Below are positions 53,701-62,096 of a stretch of 64,000 nucleotides of DNA, piece by piece. The notes beneath the pieces are model-generated. The model saw only the letters and a program-made list of their open reading frames with translations. It ran no database searches and was not told the origin of the DNA. The position numbers and the translations under genes were made by a program. Position 1 is the first letter of the stretch. The number at the start of each line of letters is the position of its first letter. The stretch is from positions 1,488,001 to 1,552,000 of the forward strand of contig JAPYXD010000754.1 of NCBI GenBank assembly GCA_030998225.1. Reading direction: 5' to 3'. Source of the stretch: Diplolepis rosae (lineage: Eukaryota > Arthropoda > Insecta > Hymenoptera > Diplolepididae).

Positions 53701-54754
53701 AAATGGAGCGTTTTCACTGTTCCATGTTTTTCTTCTGTGGTGTAATATCAACTCATTTAGAGGAATATATTGTTCATTTTCATCGACACGATTCTTTATT
53801 CAAACTTTACATATGACGGATGTGGAGCTACATGTAAAAAGTGTAAATCGTATCAACAACACGTGACTCGATATCAGGTATACCTTCTGTTTTAACGTAT
53901 TGGATACGTTTGGTTAGTCCCTTGTCTCCTTTTCCAATAGAGCATTTACTTGAATTAATTGTTTTAAGAAGTGCGTACAGCCATGTAAGCCATCACATGT
54001 ATAGCAGACACCGGTATGCTGTAAGCTTTTTCTCACAGTGTAGAGGTTATAGGAACAATAAACTGTCGGTAACTTAAGTAATCTGTGTTACCGATGGCTC
54101 AACTTAAGATATTTTACGTGTATTCAAATAAGATGTTTTAAGCAACTTAAAAGTGACTACCGAAACATCTTAGATATGACTACACAAGTATCTTAAATTA
54201 AGACACTTCTTTTTGCAGTGTAGTACTGGCGTTTTACTGGCATAGTGCAGGCATAAGGCCGGCATCACATATCGTCTAGTCTAATTTATTTTACATCTTG
54301 AAGTTACACTCAGAAAAAATATTTGATTGAATCAAAAAAATTATTTGTTTGAAACACTTTCTTTGATGTAAAGAAATGTTTTGTTTTAATGAAACAAAAT
54401 TTGTTTCGTTCAAACAAAATATCTTTGAACCAAATAAATATTTATTCGAATCAAATTAATTTCTTTGCTTTGAAGAAAAATTAATTTGATTCAAACAAAT
54501 ATTTATTTGGTTCAAAGATATTTTGATTGAATCAAACAAATCATTTCTTTAAATCAAACTTTTTTCTTAGTGGTAAGAGACAGCATTCAAGCAAAATATT
54601 TAGTTAGAGGGTCTTGTTTATAATTTTCCAAATATATGAAAATCAATCATGAAATTTATTTAGCATTATATAAAATGTAATTATATTTACCATTAGTCTC
54701 AGCTACAGCCATCGAGGCACATAGCAGTATAATGATAATGTTCTTCATTATCAT
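44706..54754 (-). CDS. Secreted trypsin-like pseudo-protease A
   Basis: Five minus-strand exons: 54691-54754, 45883-46066, 45347-45488, 44958-45287, 44706-44894; 302 residues. Exon 1 gives a signal peptide ([19 protein letters not shown]). The fold is S1 trypsin: [20 protein letters not shown] matches the CGGSLIS...TAAHC region, NIALCE the DIAL block and [19 protein letters not shown] the GDSGGP...LVGI block. All three catalytic positions are changed: His to T75, Asp to N125, and Ser absent near residues 243-244. It is a non-catalytic serine protease homologue, presumably extracellular (haemolymph, gut or venom). The intron between the last two exons is 63 nt, in frame and free of stops, so retention would add 21 residues. 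Assignment of exon 1, 8.6 kb upstream, rests on phase and on the same layout in paralogue B. It could belong to another, lost copy. A 12-T run codes FFFL after the TATC motif. Confidence 0.78.
46138..46416. mobile_element. 279-bp near-perfect hairpin MITE, TA duplication
   Basis: Arms start CACGGAGAAACTTTTTATAT and run inward for over 100 bp with few mismatches. TA is present at 46136-46137 and 46417-46418. The high arm identity suggests recent activity. It lies only 71 bp from exon 2 of pseudo-protease A, inside its first intron. Confidence 0.8.
46474..46589. repeat. Truncated copy of the pogo-like CAGTCAAGACTC MITE
   Basis: The text from aagcagtggattggttgtcg to gcgagtcttgactg matches the right part of the complete element at 46868-47064. 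The left end is missing. It is followed directly by palindromic sequence (46590-46760). Confidence 0.65.
46590..47300. repeat. Palindromic repeat with CTATTTCAGCAAGAG words
   Basis: Sequence beginning ctcgaccttcgccttgctat and ending in the complement (atagcaaggcgaaagtcgag) appears as two related units: one at about 46592-46745, and one at about 47068-47255. Inside each, cctatttcag and ctgaaatag arms face each other. The complete pogo-like MITE lies between the units. Confidence 0.6.
46868..47064. mobile_element. Pogo-like MITE, 197 bp, CAGTCAAGACTC ends
   Basis: Ends CAGTCAAGACTCGTT and a matching right end reading GAGTCTTGACTG, with TA at 46866-46867 and 47065-47066. Contains direct words gcaagac/ggtcttgc and a less AT-rich centre. 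The CAGT start with TA duplication resembles the 42480 element. Confidence 0.75.
48232..48847 (-). mobile_element. Second mariner-type transposase fragment, nested
   Basis: The minus strand shows an N-terminal part at 48478-48846 ([24 protein letters not shown], [36 protein letters not shown], then a deletion, then [16 protein letters not shown]). The catalytic end at 48235-48432 has HDNARPH and [13 protein letters not shown]. Frames are broken and the C-terminus is cut off. It is of a different mariner lineage from the surrounding 47362-51643 relic. Confidence 0.75.
48861..49083. repeat. Small inverted-end element with an 11-bp minisatellite
   Basis: Between about 48920 and 49033 an 11-bp unit of the form cgaggcgtagt/c recurs about ten times with drift. 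Flanking words ctcgcagga and tcctgcgag, and further out gcgcacaatgagg and aattgtgtgc, face each other. Together they look like a small TIR element whose core expanded in tandem. Confidence 0.6.
49116..49330. repeat. Dispersed repeat, inverted copy at 61205-61545
   Basis: Text such as aatctaatctagtattgttg, gcggcgctagt, gactagtcccggccattttg, gatcgatcttgtgtagtag-type words and gacgcatgcgcagttcaat occurs here and as reverse complement at 61205-61545. The second copy has an extra block with cttcttcttattcttcttc. Both end near ctgtagcgaaaaaacgag. Unclassified. Confidence 0.65.
49756..50110. repeat. Fold-back element, arms about 130 bp
   Basis: The left arm (49756-49885, with ggttaaataaaattattcaa and gagtgcatcctcacatacat) faces an inverted right arm at 49981-50110 (gtatgtaaggatgcactaat and ttattaaacctcgaagttta). 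By eye the arms are about 85 percent identical. The loop is about 95 bp and carries no ORF. Confidence 0.75.
50111..51470. other. GC-richer block of unknown origin
   Basis: This stretch, especially 50380-50600 and 51190-51420, is much richer in G and C than anything nearby, with many CpG. I see no ORF with a known motif and no clear LTR boundaries or primer-binding site. It probably is an old retroelement piece inserted in the mariner relic, but this is inference only. Confidence 0.4.
51646..53354. other. Plain AT-rich part of the long intron
   Basis: Apart from the tRNA-like fragment at 52262-52308, I see nothing that I can name between the end of the mariner relic and the word-array element at 53355. 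Confidence 0.5.
52262..52308 (+). repeat. tRNA-like SINE head with A box
   Basis: GCCCGTGTAACTCAGTTTG followed by TTAGAGCACTCGACAGGCGA reads as the 5' half of a tRNA: acceptor start, D-arm with A box, and anticodon arm. It breaks off after atcgaaat, the point at which the 17935 fragment continues into the B box. It is therefore the head of the same SINE family and not a functional tRNA gene. Confidence 0.6.
53355..54223. repeat. ATCTTA/TAAGAT word-array element
   Basis: The two outer parts (53355-53600 and 54060-54223) are full of the words taagatg, atcttat and aagatac in both orientations. The middle (53600-54060) is unique. The right edge reads acacttctttttgcagtg. The layout (word arrays at both ends, unique middle, no ORF) parallels the ATCAGT family. 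Confidence 0.55.
54307..54572. mobile_element. Hairpin MITE with CACTCAGAAAAA ends
   Basis: Starts CACTCAGAAAAAATATTTGA and ends with the near-complement (tttttcttagtg). The interior is a long imperfect palindrome of tttgattcaaa words, folding at about 54455. It resembles 20653-20828 in its ends. It lies 119 bp downstream of the signal-peptide exon of pseudo-protease A. Confidence 0.7.
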
Positions 54755-55375
54755 TCGTTTAAGCGGTTAGATTGTAATGAATAGAACAAGTAATTACTAG
54801 TATTTTGAAACAGTATAACAGATTGTGAACGACTTGTTGCTTAAATATGGACCCTACTCTCTGACAAAAATGAGACACAAAGCTTGAGAAAACAAGATCG
54901 TAAATTAAAATTTAGAATTATGCTTAATCTTTATGTCAACTAAAACTCCAGCTTGAAAGTTCGCATCCACACTTTTAATCATTTAATTTTAAACGAAGGA
55001 CTGGATGATAATTTTGTTATATTAGGTCCGCCATTTTGGTATAATTTAATAAGAATTATAACCTCTCATTGCTGATGAAAATGTAAAACGTGACAAGAGT
55101 CAGCTTAAAAAAATTGTTTAGCGGTAATCAAAAATGGATTTCAAAGCTGAAAACTAGTACTACACGGTGACGTTTTCTTAAATAAAAAAAAATTCCGTTT
55201 TACCACAATAAACTTATAAATTTGGCCAAAATGGACATTTTTTGGCCATTTAACCTGAAGTGTTAGACAATTTCTTCAGCCATATTCGTTTTGAGCATCA
55301 AAAAATCTATAAGATTCACCCTCTGTCATTTCTGCAACTGACAAAACCCCAAATTTCGCAGGACTGTCCCAAATA

Positions 55376-56436
55376 GCAATCGTGCGCGGCACGACACCTG
55401 CACGCCATGCGGGTCACGTGTGCGGACGAGAATGCAGCAATCTCGCGCGCACTGGTTTAAAGGCGTGAGAGGCATATCAGTGCGATGCATATGCGTCTCA
55501 GTACGCGATCACTCATGCAGGCACGCAAGCTGATCAAATGAGACGCACAGAAAGTTGAGATATATTATAAATTCATAAATTCATATACTTATATATATTT
55601 TGTAAATTAAAAAATTTTTGATGTCATAAATTTTGAGATATTTATAAAACGGTAAGAGATGCACAAAAAATAATATAATTCTGAGCTTGTACTAAAAGTA
55701 GAGGTCCACAGACTACTTAAAATGTTTCAAATTGGAAAATTTTTTGTTTAAAAAGTTTTGGGATTTTTAAAGCGGCATTCAAAGGGATTTAATTCTGATC
55801 ATTCACGGTTGCTATACTTCATGGATTTGAAAAAAATGGAATTCATAAGGATTGAAACTTTTTAATACTCATTTTAATTCTGACTGACTTTTTTCATGAG
55901 AATTAATTTTGAATATGTAAAAATTTAAGTCAAGAAATGGACTTTACAATTAAGTTATAATTGATGATGATCGTGTTGAAAGTTCCATGAAATAAGGCTG
56001 TCGTATTAAAATATAATTTGAGTACAAAAATATTACATGCAGAATTACATTTTTCATGTAAACTATAAATTAATTTCGAAAGTTTCATTTCATTCAAAAA
56101 ATATTGATCATTGATATAAAGTTATAGTTCAATTGATGTTCATTGAATGTGTGTCTAACTATTGTTATTGCTCTTCAAAATTTTTTGCGGAATAAAAAAA
56201 TTGTTCGAATTATTTATTTTTCCATCATTTTCTCTGATAAAATTAATATTAAAATAAATATATATATTTTTTGAAATCGCGCATTCTGGAAACACGCGTG
56301 CGAACCACGACGTGCGAGACATATGCGTGGCAATGTCACGCGCAACTGTGTGACCTCCTGAGTTCACCCGTGCGGATTAATCCTCATGCGTGCGTGCGTC
56401 ATGCTCCGCATCACGTAAACACTTTGTTTTATGGGG
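55376..56436 (+). mobile_element. 1.06-kb TIR element, copy 1
   Basis: CpG-rich ends (gcacgccatgcgggtcacgtg at the left, cctcatgcgtgcgtgcgtca at the right) bracket an AT-rich core. A second copy in opposite orientation lies at 62097-63462. Short inverted ends of the form gcatcatgccacgcatt can be recognised best in copy 2. No transposase frame is present in either copy, so it is non-autonomous. Confidence 0.75.
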
Positions 56437-56717
56437 TGTTATTGTATCGGGAATTACAGATATGCACGCTTGTTTAATTTTAATTGATAAGATTTTCAAT
56501 CCACATTCAAAATTAAATCAAAATATATATCTACTAAATACAAAATCTTTTTAGTTAACGCTCAAAGAAAGTCTAATTAACAACCAGAATTCAACATTCT
56601 TTTCTAGTGATCAACCCGATTCCCCGGTTATTTTAAAAGAATCTGATGAAAACAAACCGAATTGACATTATGGAAACCATTGCTCATAAAGAAAGGATGT
56701 AGAAATTGCCAGAAACC

Positions 56718-56927
56718 CACATTCAAAAAAAATTCCGGTTAAAACAACCAGAATTCCGGTTAGGCCATATTTAACATTATTTTCTGGTTAGTATAACTAG
56801 AAATTCAGGTTATTTTTACGAGTTTTTTTAGGAATTACTAGAAAATCTATTTGAAATAATTAGAAAATAATGTTAAATATGGCCTAACCGAAATTTCGGT
56901 TGTTTTAAGTGAACTTTTTTCTATGTG
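56718..56927. mobile_element. 210-bp hairpin MITE with GGTTA words
   Basis: Outer words CACATTCAAAAAA and TTTTTTCTATGTG are imperfect inverted ends. Inside, aattccggttaggccatatt and its complement form a second, better-paired arm pair. Related in style to the 35860 element (gg-tta words) but with different ends. Confidence 0.6.
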
Positions 56928-57594
56928 CACATAGAATTTTCGCAACTACAAAATATTCTACCAAAACTAAATAAATAATCTTTAAATTAGTTTTTGGTTT
57001 CGAATAACAACAACAAATTTGTATTTAAACTCAATTTTTAATTCAAAGGAAGTCTGGCTTGGTCCAAGATAGTTTTTTAAAGATAGCCAACATGGTATAG
57101 GCCGTTAAGTCTGTTCTATTCTGATGTTCTGTTTTTGGTTTTGTCATAAAGTTAATCGATTTTCAGACCTTGATTCAAACTTTTTTTCAACAATACAGTA
57201 AGACATACGCACACATTTTTTTATGGAGCAATAATATTATCTAGTAAAATCTTACTGAATAAATTAACCTTGCTATTATCTGGAGATAATATGACGTATA
57301 TAAAAGAAAAATAAGTGATACAAAAAATGATATCGTTTCATAATGCTTGATGGGTTTAAAAAAATATATTTATAAAATCTTAAGATTCTATATAGACACA
57401 CATATATATTCTGTATATATAACATGGAAGTTATGTAATCCTTCATTTTATTTTTCGCATTAAGCCATTTAAGATAAAAAATATTACATTTTTTGAAATT
57501 ATTTTAATTTATTAATTATATTTCTCATGTTGATATATTTAAAAATGTAATAATATGCAAATTTAATACTTAAGCGCGGATATATATTAATATA

Positions 57595-57805
57595 CAGGGT
57601 TTACCAGAAAGATCGGGACACCTGAATATTTTGGAAACCACTAAGTTTGACAAAAAATGAGCATCAAATAATTTAGTTATGGTAAAAATCAAGGTCGCCG
57701 TCACATACTTCTCAAAGAACTCTAAAACTTTTGTTAGAATCATTTTTTGTCAAAGTTAACGGTTTACCAAATATTCAGGTGTACCGATCTTTCTGGTACA
57801 CCCTG
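57595..57805. mobile_element. 211-bp mariner-type MITE, CAGGGT ends
   Basis: Ends CAGGGTTTACCAGAAAGATCGG and the complement, pairing for about 45 bp (to caaatattcaggt), with TA on both sides (57593-57594, 57806-57807). No coding sequence. The arms have a few mismatches, so it is of middle age. Confidence 0.8.
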
Positions 57806-58123
57806 TATAATTAATATAAATAGTTATTGACTTTAAGCTCAAAATAAATTATCCTCAGGTTCATACACAAAACGTTAAATCTGAATTTCCTCCATATTAT
57901 AGAGTTAATACACATGCAACACCTACAATATAGATCTCAATGTTAATGGAAAAAATCAAAATACATATATTGGTACAACAATAATTCGTACATCTATGAT
58001 GTCAATTGCAAAGCATAACTGGTACAATCAGAACTGGGTTTTTGATGAACCCCCATAATACAATATTATATAAGTATGATAAATGGTTGATAGAACGAGG
58101 ATAACATGATCAAAGTATTTACT

Positions 58124-61100
58124 CTATTGAAAAGAGATCCAATCACCTCCATAGAATGGAAGATCTATTTGCTGTGGATACTCTAAGTAAGATTTAAAGC
58201 CAGCAAGAAAGATGCAATGAAGATATACGTGTAGATTATCATTACTATGGTATCGGTGACCAGATACGATTGCTACCAACACATCGCCCATAAATATAGG
58301 ACTTCCTATGCCACGCTGAAAGAAAACGTATTTTATTAAATAAATTTGAATAGACTTTTTAAAATTTTATTAATTTTAATTTTAATTTTAATTTGCAAGG
58401 GATAAATTAGTCAATAAACATTTATATGTAATATATGTAAATAAAAAGTAGCCGTTTAAATGAAATATGAAGGGGCAAAAGTATTTTTTTAACGGAACCA
58501 AAAACTTGAGATATGCTTACTTCAGAATTAACATTATGGAGAGAAGAACTTTGTTTACTCCCGAAATTACTTTCAATTTCATCAAATTCATCAACGGGTA
58601 ACAATAAACATAATGTTTTATAGTTCATCTTGCTCTTGTTTCCTTCTTTCGTTTCTCTTTTATCATAGAGACAGTCTTCGAAATCCGTTGTTACAACATT
58701 AAACTCTTTTACATCAGAAGCATAGGTCAATGCCAACATTTTTAATGGTGTTTTATCAGGGAATTTAACATAATCTTGTATGTTCAATCTATGTAATTCA
58801 ATTTTCTTCGCGTTATCATTAGTTTCGAGCTAAAATAAAAAATTAATAATTTCAATCAATCTGAACCATTTTAATTTAAAGAATTAAAAATTTTTAACTC
58901 ATCCACCTTATCTAAGCCATTTAAGGGCATGTGATACTTAGGAAATTAGCAAATTTTATTGATTTTAGGTTTCTAAATGTTTGTGACTATAGCACATATA
59001 ATTTTTTTTGAAAAATTTTGAAAATGGTTAAGAACATAAAAACGGACGTAGATATACTACTTTTGGTTTCTAAATTGAAAAAAGTTCAATTTTATCGAAA
59101 TATATCGGAATTTTTTTTTCATTTCCAAAACCAAAATTAGTCTATCTACGTCCGTTCTTATCTTCTCTACCATTTGCCAAATTTTGAGAAAAAAATTGTC
59201 TATATTTTGGACACAAACATGTAGAAATTGGAACAAATTATTCACATGAACTTGCCACTTTCCTCCAGAATCACATGCCCTTAATTTCAAGTTTTGTAAT
59301 TTACTTCGACAATTGTAAGATCATCTTCTTTTGACGAATGATAGAATTTAGAATAATACGCTTTTTTTATATCAAACTTCAAGAAGGATTTGCCATCTTC
59401 GTTTACAGCAAATTGAGTAATAACACGTACTCTTTGAAGTTCTTGTCCAACTCTGTATTTCATAAATAAAAGTTTTCATTATTTTCTAAGTATCCTTACA
59501 CCAAAAAATTATGATAGAATAGGAATTACTACTTATAAACACAGGATGTAAAAATTTTCCAGAAACAAAGTTCGGAAATATTGTTAGATAATTCATTTAA
59601 TCTTAAAATTTTTTACTAAAAACCAAGTTTAAAAATTTTCAAGATTTATTAGTAATGTTATACATTACCCAGAAAACAAATTAAAAAAACAATTAGCTGT
59701 AGTTGTAAAATATTTTTCGGAAATTAAGCTTCCAGTACAGTGTTGCATCGAATCTTGGTTTATTCTTAATATTGCCATGTACATTTTATAACAAACAGTG
59801 TTCACCATTTTCGTTTCCATATGTGACAACAAAGAATTAGATTCTGTAAAAGAGAAAAAAAGGGTGAAATAAATTTTACACAGTAGAACAAAATTTCATA
59901 CTGTTTTACTTAACGGTAGTTGGCAATTTTCCGCGCCTGATGAAATTTGGTCATTTTCATGCCCCTAAATATTGGAGTCTACTACACCTATTAACTTTTT
60001 TTTTTATTTTATAAGAATTGAGTGATGAACAACTTTGACCATGGAAATTTTTTTATACAAACTTGGGAGAAATACAGCCGATCTGAAAAATTATTTCAAA
60101 TTGAATTCGAACCCGTATCACTACAAACTCAAATTCCCTTTAACGTCCAAACAAAAGTTCAATTCAAAATTCCAATGACTCAAAACCGCTCAAATCCTCA
60201 AAAAAAACGATCAAATTTGTATTTGGACCAAATTTGGTCGTTTTTTAAAGGATTCGAGCGGTTTCGAGTCCTTGGAATTTTGAATGGAAAATTGTTGAAA
60301 AATGCCATTTTTGAACACTGGGAAGAATTCTGTCTCCTTGCGGCTGTGATTGAAAAAACACAAAACACATGGTCTAAAAGTTGTGTCTGGAGTTCACGAT
60401 CATATAAAAGAAAAATTGACGAAACATGTCCAACGATGTCGAGTAAACAGGGGCATATGTGGCGAAAAACGTGGATTTCAGGAAACGCGATTTTCCGAAA
60501 ATGAACTGTAATCATGAGATGACGTCACTTCTCAAGTTTTACTGTTTCTACCTTGTCAAGTAGAATATCTTGTCCCAATATAATGTAGTTTATTAAACAA
60601 GTTTTTTCTAAAAAGCGATTTTTTTGTGATTTTTTCGCCAACTATCGTTAAAGAACGTTGAGTTCTTTAAACAAGGTGAGTTTCCTTGAATCATCCGAAA
60701 AAATACCGATAATATACCGGTATTTTCTCATTCTTCTTGACCACACTGTTAGCAATTTCTACCGTAATTTCCCGAAACTTGTAAGCGGAGTTTTATTTAG
60801 TTACAATTTTGCAAAATTAACCCTCAGTACCTACTCCTTCGAAATTTCAAGTTACACAGTACGACAAATAAGTTTCGAGACTGGCCGTGGAAAACATCAT
60901 TGAAACAAGATATCTGAATATTTTTCGATTTTTCATTCAAATTATTCTCCTCCAGTTTCAATACACTTGTTACAGCGATTCAACAGTAATTCAAATGCGT
61001 GTTCTAACTCATTTTGTGGAATACAGCGCACCGAAAAAAATGACTGGGTATTAAATACCCGGTATAGGAAATGAGGGTTAAGATAAAATTTCAGAAAAAT

Positions 61101-61849
61101 CAGTTACTTTTCAATCAATTTAAGAAAAAATTTCTTAAACTTGCAATAGGAAAAATTTTACGTTTTGGGTAACTGAAGTTTTGTGCAGTTACATATGTAA
61201 TTAAACTCGTTTTTTCGCTACAGTTAAGAGTAGCGCAATGTTGTGTATAGCGCTACAAAGGAACGGAATGTAAAAATTGAACTGCGCATGTGCCTATAGC
61301 CATACAGCGGAACACAATCTTCTTCTTATTCTTCTTCTTCTTCGTAAAGCGTTAGTACTCTACTGACAAAGCCTTGTACATTTGAACTGCGCATGCGTCT
61401 ATTAAAATCCATTACTACTACACAAGATCGATAAAATCAAAATGGCCGGGACTAGTCGCGAAATATCAAGTGTAATTACTAGCGCCGCAAACAACTACAA
61501 TACTAGATTAGATTCGAATGTACGCATAAAAACTCGTATACAATCTCAAGATACTTTTACTCAAAAACACTATAAATATTGTCAAATTTTACATTACCTT
61601 TGTAACATAAAATTTTTGTAAATATCCAAACATTTCTAAGACTGTATAAATTAGTTAAAATTTTATTCTAAGTTAATCAAGTCAAGAACCGATATTTGAG
61701 TCATTTTATTTAGACTTTTTTAGACACAACAATCCATTGTAAAAATCTTTGAAGTATGGAGCATTTTTTAAATTAAAATTATATTTACTATTAATTTCAG
61801 CAGTAGCCATTAAGGCACACAGCAACACAATTATAATTTTCCTCGTCAT
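58124..61849 (-). CDS. Secreted trypsin-like pseudo-protease B
   Basis: Five minus-strand exons: 61789-61849, 59669-59843, 59305-59452, 58521-58829, 58124-58315; 294 residues with junction phases 1, 2, 0, 0, the same as paralogue A. The signal peptide is MTRKIIIVLLCALMATAE. An in-frame upstream ATG at 61891 would lengthen it, but the shorter start matches paralogue A. The trypsin fold shows as HCTGSLISEKYFTTTANCF (catalytic His replaced by N71), DDLTIVE (the Asp at about 123 is kept) and GIGSPIFMGDVLVAIVSGH (no catalytic Ser). It is thus a non-catalytic serine protease homologue, probably secreted to haemolymph, gut or venom. Unlike in A, the last intron (58316-58520) is 205 nt and has stops. 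A TTAA MITE sits in intron 3 and transposon relics fill intron 1. Confidence 0.85.
58925..59280. mobile_element. TTAA-flanked MITE, GGGCATG family, best copy
   Basis: TTAA at 58921-58924 and 59281-59284 brackets inverted ends GGGCATGTGAT and ATCACATGCCC. The centre is a palindrome around ggacgtagatatactactttt words. It lies in intron 3 of pseudo-protease B and ends 20 bp before the exon 3 donor. Confidence 0.8.
60020..60510. repeat. Palindromic segment with open frames on both strands
   Basis: Inverted words (aaaattccaatgactcaaaa / gagtccttggaatttt, and aaccgctcaaatcct / aggattcgagcggtt) fold around 60225. A 160-codon frame on the plus strand and a 105-codon frame on the minus strand cover it. 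Neither shows a motif, and both fall in an intron of pseudo-protease B. I take it as a non-autonomous transposon rather than a gene. Confidence 0.5.
60744..61200. repeat. Family B copy split by a transposase remnant
   Basis: Starts CACTGTTAGCAATTTCTACC and resumes after about 61040 with family B words (cagttacttttcaatcaa, gggtaactgaagttttgtgc). Between them, about 60862-61025 on the minus strand encodes a transposase C-terminal scrap (a LNRxNKCIETGGE-like ending) after the word cagtacgacaaataagttt, which looks like a transposon end. The scrap contains a stop. Confidence 0.5.
61205..61545. repeat. Inverted copy of the 49116-49330 dispersed repeat
   Basis: Reverse complement of the 49 kb copy with an added cttctt-rich block at 61318-61350. 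Words gcatgcgtctattaaaatcc, aaaatggccgggactagtcg and agcgccgcaaacaac mark it. Confidence 0.65.
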
Positions 61850-62042
61850 CTTTAGTGTAAGGAGCAATGTTGTAAGAACAATATATACCACTGGTAGATA
61901 TTGAAAGATTCGTTGCCCAAGTATTATAGATAACGTTTACTGACAAACATGGGGAACCGGATTGAAGAACATATAATATATACAAGTTCTTTCCTGTTGT
62001 GTATGTCTTTTGCCGGAATAATTCTCTATCTTGAAAGTACAT
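61850..62042 (-). other. Open frame directly upstream of pseudo-protease B
   Basis: On the minus strand an acceptor-like tract (caatatag) is followed by an open frame with QSGSPCLSVNVIYNTW and GIYCSYNIAPYTK. The order of these words recalls the GGPLV...VYxxVxPY end of a trypsin domain. It might be the last exon of a third, decayed paralogue, or simply leader sequence of gene B. The frame ends at 61797. I cannot decide. Confidence 0.3.
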
Positions 62043-62096
62043 ATCTATATTGTAAACATCTTTATTTGAACAGATAAAAAATGAAGTAGGTTAAAT

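Noticed and set aside
60022..60504. 160-codon plus-strand frame
   Set aside because: It covers a palindromic segment inside an intron of pseudo-protease B, has no motif, and an opposite frame of similar length exists.
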